Of a stretch of 64,000 nt of DNA, positions 48,201 through 58,322 are shown in pieces. The stretch spans positions 847,409 through 911,408 of the forward strand of contig MU394051.1 of the NCBI GenBank assembly GCA_022578605.1. Reading direction: 5' to 3'. Within the stretch, counting starts at the first letter, position 1, and each line of letters starts with the position of its first letter. Made by a program: the position numbers and the translations under genes. Below the pieces are notes generated by a model. The model was given only the letters and a program-made list of their open reading frames with translations. It did no database searches and was not told the DNA's origin. Source of the stretch: Camillea tinctor (taxonomy: Eukaryota > Ascomycota > Sordariomycetes > Xylariales > Xylariaceae).

Positions 48201-48580
48201 AACTAGCATTGGTAGGCGTTTTTCTTGGTCATTTGTTGCGTAGGGGCTTCTGATCGAATTCGTGACTGGCTCGCCGGCTGCATCCTGTCCCCATTAGCCA
48301 CACCACACCACCCACGCTTCCCTGTGATTAGTACAGGTTCCAGTTGGGCACTACAAGCCAGCACCAGGTCCATCTATCGGAGCCGCCGTCTGCTTGGAAA
48401 CGCTGACGGGACCCCTTCGCTGTCTCTTGTCCCTATTCCTGTCCCCCCTGCTAGAGCTATTATACATACTTTAGATCTGGGTCCAGTATCTTTCTACGTC
48501 TCGACTACAAAAACATTGAGCTTGGATCACTATAGCTTTGTAAGGAATTTCACATACATAGCTAGATAGTCCAAAGACCT

Positions 48581-48592
48581 ATGCTGGGTTAA
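48581..48592 (+). promoter_or_regulatory. Minimal upstream ORF (Met-Leu-Gly-stop) before the bZIP gene
   Basis: ATG CTG GGT TAA lies about 450 bp upstream of the proposed bZIP start and inside what is probably its leader. Fungal bZIP genes such as the GCN4/CPC1 type are often controlled by uORFs, so this is worth noting. A second ATG at 48989 opens a frame that overlaps the proposed main start out of frame. Whether these lie in the mature mRNA is unknown. Confidence 0.35.
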
Positions 48593-49034
48593 AGAGAAAG
48601 AGAGAGAGAGATATCTTGAAGGTTTCTGTATCTAATATTGTCTGGATACTGGAGCAAAAAAGAGCATCTTTCGACTTGTCCTCGCTTCGCCTTACTGAAC
48701 CGCTCTGTCGACCGCACCGATAATACATTCCCAACACCGGCTCCAGCTACCAACACATCGAGAATTCCTTCATAAAGCTGTCGCCGTGGCGGTCCAAGAT
48801 CCCATCTTCCGGCAACCTCTTCAGCAGCCTCCCGCTCGCACCAGCGGTGGCGCGGTCGTAGGGTCCCAACCGAGTCGTCAAGGCAGTACGGAACGGGATT
48901 GCGGGGGACCAGGGGGGGATTGGCCAGATAGTGGTGTGACAAAGGCGGGTATTAAACGGTATCGTTCAGCGAGTGGTAGTGACGGTCCATGTCTGGATCC
49001 CCAGGACCACCAGCCAGTAGGGGAACAGGCTTCG

Positions 49035-50786
49035 ATGTCGCAGAGGGAGCCTACGCGCCGTTCTACTTCACCTCGGACATCAATATCTTCTCCCGTAGGC
49101 ACCAGCACTTCTCCAGACTCTCTTCGACCAGGACTTCGAGGTGGCGGTGATCCACAACAGCCGGACAGCAGGTCTTCGGAAAACGCGGCTATTCCACGAA
49201 CAAATGGAGAGAGCGCTCAGCCTTTCCCGCCAAGGGGTCTCGGTGTTCGTAACATACTGAATCCTGCTGAAGTTCAGTCATCGCCTGTAACTTCCAGCTC
49301 ATCGGGCAGGCCAGCTGAGGGTGCTTCAACAAACCCGCAAACCTCCAGCTCATTATTTGGCCCGAATCCTGTGGCTCCGCGGCCGCTGTCATACCCAGGA
49401 CCAGGTATGATGAGCTCGCAACGAACCAACCTGCCTCCCGCAGGCCATCCCTCTCTTGGGCCTCCCCTAATGGACCGTGGCTCTCCTACCTCACACCAAT
49501 TCCCCGCGATATCTGCAGCCCGACGAATCTTGACCCCCAGGTCTCCCCGTTCCAATAGTGTAAGCTCATTCCGAGCACCGACTCCCCAACAATCCCAATT
49601 CTTTCCTCCTGGGCCTTCAGGATCGAGCCGAGGCCCTCCACCAGACTCTACGCCAGGACGGCAACAGCCTTCGCCAAGGGTAGGTGGTCCGCAACACCCA
49701 ACACCGCAGTTTAGAAGAGATCCTGCTGGAAGTGGTCCGCCGACCACCCTCGCACCATTGACGACGCCGCCGCCGCGCTCTCTCTCGCAACCCATGACCG
49801 GGCCGTATAATGCGCCACCACGGCAGGAACCACACCAGCCGCAAGGCAGTTCTAGCAGTCAGAACCGACCACATCATAGTTATACGTCGTCTTACCCAAC
49901 TACCATGCCTCCTAGCAGTCGGGGATTCCCACTTCCTCCAAGTGATCCAAGGTGGGCAGGAGGGTACGGAAGTCCCATTCCGCAGGGGGCAACAGGTGTT
50001 AGGGGAATGCCTGTCTCGGATGGGCAGAATATCTTTGGCATCCTTCCGACGCATGGTGAGAACATCATTGTGCCGATAGAAATGTACCAGGGCTCGAAGC
50101 AGGCGGACGAGAAGCGCCAGCGAAATGCAGGAGCATCTGCACGTTTTCGGCAACGGAAGAAGGACAAGGAAATTCAACAGGCCATGAACATCCAGAAGCT
50201 GGAGACCCAGAACCGTGAGCTTGAGAAGAGAGTGCAGGATCTGGAAGGCGAACGGGATCGATACCGATCTGAGCGAGACCGGCTTCGCGATATTGTTTAC
50301 CGAACCCCGGGAATTAGCGAGCTCGCGTACCAGGGGCCACCGAGTCCGATTTCGTCTAGAAGTGGCGGTTCTTTTGCCGATAGAAGTCCACTCGTGGCCG
50401 CTCCTCCGCCGCCATCAATGCAGATGCAACCCTACGGGGCCGCAGATCCGGTCACGGGCGAAAGAGCATCACGGCGGCGCAGGACAGATTCCCAGATGGA
50501 GTACTCTAGTCCTCCCTTTGGGTCAATTCCGAGCAGCACACTTCCTCCCATTCCTCCCTCAACATACACAGGTCCGCTATCACAGCCAGGAACTCCCTCC
50601 GCTGCGGCGAGAACATCGAGACTGCCACCTCTACGACTAGATCAACCAGCAGGAACACCAACCACTGCACCATCTAATACCAATACACCTGCACAAGCCT
50701 ATGCCCCATATAAGAGAGACATTTCCGCATATGAGTCGGGCTGGGCTACACGACCGACCGGACCACACGATCCCAGCCAGCGATAA
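49035..50786 (+). CDS. bZIP transcription factor with long Pro/Ser-rich N-terminus
   Basis: The first in-frame ATG gives 583 residues. The basic region DEKRQRNAGASARFRQRKKD (about residues 360-380) has the N-x7-R signature as Asn-Ala-Gly-Ala-Ser-Ala-Arg-Phe-Arg. The zipper QKLETQNRELEKRVQDLEGE follows and continues to about residue 420. The DNA-contact sequence differs from Gcn4/CPC1 and is closer to the Cys3/MetR-like NAxASARFR class; I do not know the regulon of this member. Both flanks are Pro/Ser/Gly/Gln-rich and disordered, with short conserved-looking motifs (FGILPTHGENIIVPIEMYQ just before the basic region). The frame stays open upstream of the ATG to 48699 without another ATG, so an additional 5' exon joined near 48.70-48.79 kb is possible and the N-terminus is provisional. 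The frame is intact and uninterrupted. Confidence 0.86.
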   Translation: MSQREPTRRSTSPRTSISSPVGTSTSPDSLRPGLRGGGDPQQPDSRSSENAAIPRTNGESAQPFPPRGLGVRNILNPAEVQSSPVTSSSSGRPAEGASTNPQTSSSLFGPNPVAPRPLSYPGPGMMSSQRTNLPPAGHPSLGPPLMDRGSPTSHQFPAISAARRILTPRSPRSNSVSSFRAPTPQQSQFFPPGPSGSSRGPPPDSTPGRQQPSPRVGGPQHPTPQFRRDPAGSGPPTTLAPLTTPPPRSLSQPMTGPYNAPPRQEPHQPQGSSSSQNRPHHSYTSSYPTTMPPSSRGFPLPPSDPRWAGGYGSPIPQGATGVRGMPVSDGQNIFGILPTHGENIIVPIEMYQGSKQADEKRQRNAGASARFRQRKKDKEIQQAMNIQKLETQNRELEKRVQDLEGERDRYRSERDRLRDIVYRTPGISELAYQGPPSPISSRSGGSFADRSPLVAAPPPPSMQMQPYGAADPVTGERASRRRRTDSQMEYSSPPFGSIPSSTLPPIPPSTYTGPLSQPGTPSAAARTSRLPPLRLDQPAGTPTTAPSNTNTPAQAYAPYKRDISAYESGWATRPTGPHDPSQR

Positions 50787-53770
50787 GTCCTAGACACCAA
50801 AAGGGGAAAGAAATATTAAATCTCCCTCGTCACATTTCACCTACAAATACTCGACTCCCAAACCTATTTTATTATATGACGCATATATATATATATACAT
50901 ACCATATACTCCTTATAATATGACTTCTATAGTCTCTCACTTTTCTTATATTCACTATATAGCATAGTGGCGTTTATGGGAAAGGATACGCAAATCGGTA
51001 TGGAAAAAAGGTGTTTTTTGAATTTGCTTTTTCATATCTTTGGAACACAGGATTTCCTTTTTTTAAGAACACGCAGATATATATTACTCAATAATCGGTA
51101 CTAGGGAGAAGGGAAAGCTTATCGGGACCAGATCATTACTTTTTTTTATTGTTATTGCAGTTCAACGGCGAATATTCTTTTTATTCATCATTAGACCTAG
51201 TTTTTTATTTATCGCATAGCTCGGGCAACCGACGACAAACCGGGAGGGAAAGAAGGGGCTAAAAAACCGAGAAGGGAGAAAGGAATGGAAATGGGGGAGG
51301 TAGGGGGAGAAGACGAGGAATGAATTCCATCAAAAAGAAACAAGGAGAGAAAGGATAAAACAGACATATTATTTCTGCCAGTCGCTTTTTTTCTCTCTCT
51401 TTCCCTTGTGTTTTTACTTTACCTTTTATTCTGCTTGCATGTGTTTTGATGTTTTTCTTCAAAATTAGGTGTCATGGCCGAGAATGATTTGTTACTACTA
51501 GGCATGATAGTGAAGACGAGACAGAAGAAGCAACGAGAAGGGATAACTTTTGTGGATAGCTATGAATTCTCAAAGACTGGGATGAAGACGCCAAACTTGA
51601 AGAAACAAAGAAAACCAACCACATGTGTACGAGCACTGCCTCCCCCACCTATACCTTCTCCTTTTCCGTGTGCTTACTCGTTCATCTTTCTTTTCATCTT
51701 CGTACTGTCGTCTGATTATTTAATGATGTGCAAGTTAGAAAGGTTAGACGAAAGGCATGGAGTGTACATGCAAGTATGTTTAGTTGGTGGTGTATATTAT
51801 ATAACTCTTTTCCCCGTACTAGCGAGGAGTTTATTTGACTTTCTGTCATAGTGAGACATCGGCGTTTTATGTATCTCGTTCTTTTTGAGTCCCCTTTCTG
51901 GTGTCTTTTCTATCTTCTCTCTAAATGGGATATGGAATGGGCGTTGTCTTTTTGGTTTGTTCTTTCGGGGTGGTAACACTCTTAGTGACAGATTGCTTAA
52001 GTATCGACTGTTAGATTGCAAAACATGCAGTCGTTATATGTATACAATCCATTATAGTTACACTTTACTTTGAGCAATCTTAGTACTCTTGACTCCCCCT
52101 TCGGCGCAAGCAAGGCAGAGCAGGATAATAGCGAGGAAGGAAATGTAACAGCGCAGGGGAGCCCCTAACGCCAGAGGAGATTAGCATATCTAAATAGATA
52201 GGATAGCTATACCATCTATCTAATTATAGGAAAGAGAAGCGCCAGTAAACAGGCTGCCCGGTATTTAATTAAACACAGGCGCTATGTTGTAAACAGACCA
52301 CCTCAATTCCACGGGTCAGTACAATCTCAAGTCTTGTCAACTTTCAATGAAAGGGCTGTGTGTAGGACAAACTCTACATGGCCAGCTGTGTTGGTGTTCT
52401 CGACTACGCTACCACTCCATCTCCTTGCTAAATCTCACAGATTAAAATCCACAACTAGGCAAGCCTCCATCCTTTCCACTCTTCATTTCCTCTCCGTCGT
52501 TTAAGGCTACACTTGTGTACAGTAAAACAAATGCCCATGAGTAAACTGGTGACCCTGTGGCGGCGTCGACAGGGGCGGATTGGCTAGCTCAGACGGACCG
52601 ACCAGGTTACCTCGTGCCTCAGATAGACAACTCTGTAACCATACGTGGCTTCGAGGGGTGAAAACTAGTGGAACACCCTCTTCTTGACCAATGCATTTTT
52701 AATTTGCTCTAGAGTGGCCGTCTCTCTCGTGGGTTGGTCCATATATGTAGAGAGAACTTCCGCCATTATCCATAGGTAGACCTATCTAGCATATGGTAAG
52801 TGCCCCTTCCAGACATTTTAGTCGCTTCCCGTTACCCTTACAATAGCGAATAAGGTAGGCGTTTCGTTTCGATCTTGTTATGCAAGTGTACTCTTCGGGA
52901 TTTCTTGCTTCTCCTCTTATCCACTAGATATGACGATGACTCGATATTGGGTAACTCGCCCCTGATCAGGGTGGCTTCCTCCCCCCCCTCCCCTCTCAGG
53001 AAGAAACGGGCCCTTTGTGTTTTTCAGCAAACAATGGGCGTGATTCTGGACAGATGACTACACAGAGCCTAACACTACGTACACATCTCGGTTTTCCCAA
53101 CATCCCATTGAGGTTCCATTTTCCCGCAGCTATGATAATAGGGGGCTGGGAAGAGACGGGTGGGTTCAAGATGCTTAAAATATAGGACCAATGAAATATA
53201 ACATGCCCCGTAGTCGACCTAGCAATTGAGTTCAGAAAACACACTGGGCATCACAGCGAATGACTTCAATACGACCGGTCTTGTGGCTTCATTATACCTG
53301 TTATATGTATATACCTTATGAGGTGAACGAAAGTTGAAAAGGAAATGCCTTGGAAATAACTTTGCGATTTGGTATCTCAATCCCGGGAGCCTTTTCCACC
53401 CATATATGCCACCCTTTATGCCGTCCGAGAAGTCCTATCCATGGGCTCAGCCCATACGTACAACAAAACCAAAAGTAGCCACCACCAGTAAATAAAGAGA
53501 ATAAGGCACTAGGTACCTAGGTAGGTACTTGATATTCAATGTTCCGTCCATTGACCTCCCACATCACCGTCAGCCTGTTGGCGCAATCGTGCTCGCAGAT
53601 GATCCACCTACTCAAGTGGCAAATTAAAATTCTCCAACGCCGGATTGCTCTCGTACTTTTTCATGCCGAGTTTCTCCTCTCCAATAATACCTGAAGTTCC
53701 ATATTATGTATATCTATGTATTTATCTCCGATCCTTCCCCTACTATAACCATATACCGAGATCGTTACCA
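50787..53770. other. 3-kb convergent spacer between the bZIP and Zn2Cys6 genes
   Basis: bZIP 3' flank with TA-repeats and T-runs (50.9-51.2 kb), purine-rich sequence near 51.25-51.36 kb, then unremarkable DNA. The 126-codon frame at 51474-51851 is not supported by any motif. The pair GTACCTAGGTAGGTAC lies near 53512-53527, another copy of the CTAGGTA word. Confidence 0.55.
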
Positions 53771-56700
53771 TTACCGGAAGTCAGAGGGATGGTACAACGG
53801 TACGTTGACAAGTGGGCCGTTTGCTGGTCCCATTTGAGGGTGACCAAGTGTGTATTCCCCGAAGCTGTCGGCAGGATGTAACGGCGGAGGTAGCACCATA
53901 TCGCCAGCAGAGGAGGCCGCAAAATTGTTCCAGAAGCTATCGAAATCTACTTCGGTATCGCCGCCGCCGAGAGTATCGATGGTTGTCCCAATACCACCTG
54001 TAGCTGCCATGCCGTTATTCAGAGAAACACTACCCTCTGGGCTTGGTTGTTGAATACCCGGTGGCATCATGGACGATATTGCAGAAGAAGCTGGCGGCAT
54101 TGATGAAGACAGCACTGATCGGTCCTTGAGTGGTGGAACCGCAGAAGGAAAATGGTCATGTTGTTCTTTCTTGTTCGGATGAAAAAACTGCGACATAGGG
54201 TCTATGTGACTATTTTGTGAAAGAGAGAAAAGGGTAGGTATTTTCCGGCCAGGAAGACATAATCTCTTAGCGGTTGGTGGTCGCTCTTCATTCGCCTTGT
54301 GGAAGCTCTTGACAATGTACGAAACTCGCTCGGCCTGAGCGTCTCCATTTGCACAAAACCCAAGTATGGATATAGCACTGTGGATGGACGAGGGTGCATC
54401 AGGGTTGTGGTACAATGAAGCAAATTCATTGCTCAAGACGATGAGTGCTGCCGCGAAAACACAGTGTCTATTCGTTTATTAGCCATAATATCTCATATCG
54501 CTGCAAATCAACTTACATGACGAAAGGGTTACTTTGAGGGAGATATTTCCCATCAAGTGCACACTGCGTGATCACTAAGGTATGCTGTGATGCTTCAACG
54601 CATGTCTGAGCAAAGTTTTCCATTCGCTGGCTCAGACGTGACGGCCTGTAGTTACCCCCTGCCAAGTTTTCGCGGGCGATATTAAGAAGATGGAGAAAAA
54701 ATGGTCTCGTGAGTAGCATCACGGAATGACAGTGAAGAAGGTTAGTATGGAGCACGGCAATACCTTCTGTCGGGTTGATGCGTCTATCCATTACCCGCCT
54801 CCAGTGTAAGGCTGGGTGTAGCCCCCTATTCCACTCCTCCATATAGACCGCGATTTCTTGGGCCACTGTAGTCGAGATCTTTCTTTTTGAGTACACTCTT
54901 TTTAGAGTAATACCAATAACATGGCAGCTCTTGACGGCGGCTGCAAGAGCTACCAGGTGTGTTGCTTGACTGTTACTACTCATTGCAGACTCTTCTATAG
55001 TCCCGTCTTCTTTCAGGTCCTCGAGAGCAGTGTCTGAGCAATCTTCTTCTGATATTGCTGTCGGCCGGCCCAGACTAGCGGAAATGAAGCGATCAAGGAC
55101 GAACAGTGTCTTCCAAAGGTTTTTTCGAACTCGACGGTCTTCTACGGTAAACAAGACCATGCTTTCATCTCTATGAAGCCCAAGAGCAAACGCAGAACGG
55201 ACTGCCATTCCTGTTCAACAGAGTTAGACCTTAATGCTAAGTTCGAATATAAAGAACGATTAAGGGACATGGCCGGAATGAGAGGTGTGACTAGTGTGGA
55301 TGCAGGCTTTCTTACCATAGTAAGCATAGGAGGCGTTCCGCTTAGAGACGGCAAGCATATAAAGCGCCATCAGAAGGAGAGCTTGAATCGACCAGAAATC
55401 AGCATCTTCGAACCCAGAAACTGGATCAGCGAGGCTCTTAGCACTCCGGAAGAATTGTTCTGCTCGACTAGCTTGCTCCGATCGAAGTTTATCAATGACT
55501 GCTGCTTCATCGGTTCCTGGGAACGGTGCGGCCATTACCAGACCAATTGCAAACACCAAATAGAGAAGGCATAACAAAGATGGGGTAACGTTGAGGGGAT
55601 CTTTATAGCACTCCTCGGCGGACTTTAGGAAAGCCTGTCGGTTGAATACCTCGACAAAACCTGCGGTCTGGGCTAGTGAGTGAGACGACCCCCTATATAT
55701 CATGGGATACATACATTTGTAAAGAATGAATTAATCAAGATATTAGCGGTCTTTTGATCCGGGAGAATTCCTGTAGGTCGAATATCTAACGGGAGAGAAA
55801 TTGTATTCTCCATTATCATATGCCGTCGTGGGTCGACCGTAAAGTCAGACGGCCCAGATATGTTATCGACTATCAGGCGGATCCATTGCAGATACGAAAG
55901 GCTCGCCGAGTCACCGACATATACTGGGAGAGCATGTTAGTTTCATAAAATGTATCCATCTTCTTCCCCCTCCTCTTTTATCCTACTCTTACTCTACTCT
56001 TACACCAAGGCTATAACCACATGGCAGCGTAGCAAAGACTAAGCCACCAACCCAATGTATTTTCGCATTTTACTCGATGTTGATGGGTATACGTACGAAG
56101 TCTTCCGGTGGAATCCTGGAGCATCCGCTGTGAGGGATAAACCTCCGCCTCATCAGCAGCTCCACTAGCAGTGCTGATCCTAGAACGGGAGTCAAAATCC
56201 CGATCAGCACCGAGTAACTGAGGCGGCTTTTGCTGTGATACATCTGGAACTAGAGATTTCATTTCCGGTCCCTCGGGAGGTCGATTCCACAACGGCAAGG
56301 ATGGAGGTCGTCTTGTAATACTTTGACCAGCATCAACCGAAGATTTTAACATCCTGGGTGAGCTCTCGACATGACGGCGCTTAGTGGGCGACCCGAGAGA
56401 CTCTTGGGACCCAGAACGATCCAAACTTGTGGGAGTGTACTGGCAATCGAGATGACGCTTAGTACATGTGTTACAAGGCTTCAATCCGTTGCACTATGAT
56501 GACGTTCATGTCAGTAGGCTGATAACTGCAAATGAAGCCAGGTCCACTTGGACTAGGAACACCGAGATTGGACTATTCCCGAGGAATAGTTGCAGGTCAA
56601 GATTTTTACAATCTGACCAAAGTAGATATCCGAAGATAGCTGCTTAGCTTGATGGGTTGTAGAGAGCTTTGATACCGTCTAGAAAGTAGCTCAGGATCTA

Positions 56701-56966
56701 GCGTCCCTGTGTCGTATGCGTATGGGGTTGAGAGCTCCACATGCTTTTGATGCGAAATGGAGGGCCGTTGGACCTAGAACCACGATCCGTGACCGAGGAT
56801 ATGGAACTCTACATTCGAAGGCAGGAAGGCAGGGTGGCCCTATACTACAGGGAACAAGAAGGTAAAGGGGTAAAATTCAGCTGACCTTTTGTTTCCTGCG
56901 CTTACACGAGTCGCAAGCCTGGGCGGTGCGTTGCCTTTTGTCGGGGTCGACCTTAGGTCGTGTCAT
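53771..56966 (-). CDS. Zn2Cys6 (GAL4-type) transcription factor with fungal-specific TF domain
   Basis: Six exons (56966-56886, 56493-56097, 55923-55715, 55667-55316, 55210-54517, 54467-53771) give 809 residues. The binuclear cluster is perfect: Cys18, 21, 28, 34, 37, 44 (CX2CX6CX5CX2CX6C), and the 392-nt first intron falls exactly before Cys28. A Ser/Pro linker follows. The middle homology region spans about 180-560: GRLLYVGDSASLSYLQWIRL, AGFVEVFNRQAFLKSAEECY, YYGMAVRSAFALGLHRDE and KNLWKTLFVLDRFISASLGR are typical of the fungal_trans domain. The C-terminus is Gly/Pro/Asn-rich (DFDSFWNNFAASSAGD), resembling an acidic-aromatic activation segment. It should be a nuclear DNA-binding regulator, probably recognising CGG triplets. 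Target pathway unknown; no cluster of metabolic genes adjoins it. All junction phases agree, so the model is coherent. Confidence 0.9.
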
Positions 56967-58280
56967 GATGGTTTGGGCCACAAACAAGTTCAGGTCACAT
57001 CCGCCATCCGACAAGTGGCCACAAGATGACAAGACTCAAGTCGGACAATGATGACGATGGTAATAACGACGATTCGGCACGGCGCCGGGCTCGGGCTCAC
57101 CTTGGGGGTCGGTCTCGGATGCGGACAAGATCCAGCCTCAGCCCTATCGGGAGCCAGGCGGGTGTGGTAAGAGGTGGGAGCAGGACTCGCGCGGAAGATA
57201 GACTCAAAATCAAAGCGACGACAGACCAGTGTACAGGCAGGAAACTATGGGCCTCACAGCGTGCGAGATAGGCAGGTAAGGTGGGCAAGAGCGTAATGGA
57301 GCTGTATAGAAACAAGACTAGATAGAAAGGGCGCAACCGAAACGGCAACGCTAGAATAACCCGACAGGTGAGGGACTTGGTCTGACAACATGAAAAGGGA
57401 TCAAGAAAAACAAAAGAACATTGAAACAAGGCCTCAAGCGTCGGATGCGGGAGATTGACATTGAAAAGAGCAATCTTAGGAAAAGCTTATGGCGCTGTGA
57501 GAATGCAAGGGCCGACTTTCTCTCACAGGAGGTAGACTCAAACAAGAATAACAAGGGTGGTAGCCCAATCCAGAGGCGGCCTCGACCACATCCAACTTGC
57601 CATGATGATGTGACGGGGGAGAATTGATGAGAAATTGATGAGAAAGAAGACAGGGTCACGCATTGGTATGGCCGTGATTGGACAACTAGGTGATTCCCGT
57701 TGGGTCGGGTTCATGGATGGCAGAAAAAGTGGCGTTCTGGCATCAAACCAAGGCGCAGATAGGTGTAGGTAGGCAGGACAAGGGAATCTTGACTTGAATG
57801 CAAAAGCCTGATGGTCTGGCAGACCTAGAGCCGCTACTTACTAGGGGGGTTGGAGGAGGAGACGAAGAAAAGGGAGGGAGGGAGGGAAGTATTTCCCGGA
57901 CATCGACAGATGACAGAGGTGCGTTTCTTGGCGCATGTAAGTACGGGAAAGCTAGGTATGCTAGTCGTTGACTTTTTTTTTTCTCTTGCCGTTGGTAGAT
58001 GGGACAAACGAGGACGAGGGTGAACTAGGGACGCCTCATTTTGTACAAGGTCCCTTTTTTTTTGTTCCCTTGGTCTGATTAGTATTGGCACAGGGTACAT
58101 GAGGTGTTTTCTCTCTCCCTCCCTCTCACTTGTAAGTATAAAAGGGGAAGGAAAAGAAAAACAAATCCAAGTAATCAAGTGAGATAGATAAAAAACAAGC
58201 AACAACGCATAATAACAGAAATTTTCAAATAAGTGTATGTATATTTACATGTATATATGTATAAGTATATATATACCTAA

Positions 58281-58322
<42 letters not shown>

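Larger units (their letters stand above)
39238..48580. other. 9.3-kb block without a convincing gene
   Basis: I searched both strands for family motifs, spliced frames and tRNAs and found none that hold. Frames of 60-150 codons exist but are low-complexity, lack conserved motifs, or begin at non-ATG codons. Visible content: TATG microsatellite (41001-41076), ATT/GTT triplets (42576-42610), a GT run (44335-44349), TATG/TAGG repeats (45214-45248) and many CTAGGTA words. The 3' end (about 48.0-48.6 kb) is pyrimidine-rich with CATCTCATCTCGTCTCATCT-like repeats, typical of a fungal transcription start region, and probably belongs to the bZIP gene. Long non-coding transcripts or lineage-specific small genes cannot be excluded. 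Confidence 0.5.

Noticed and set aside
51474..51851. 125-codon frame downstream of the bZIP gene
   Set aside because: Lies in a low-complexity 3' region; no motif or homology recognised.
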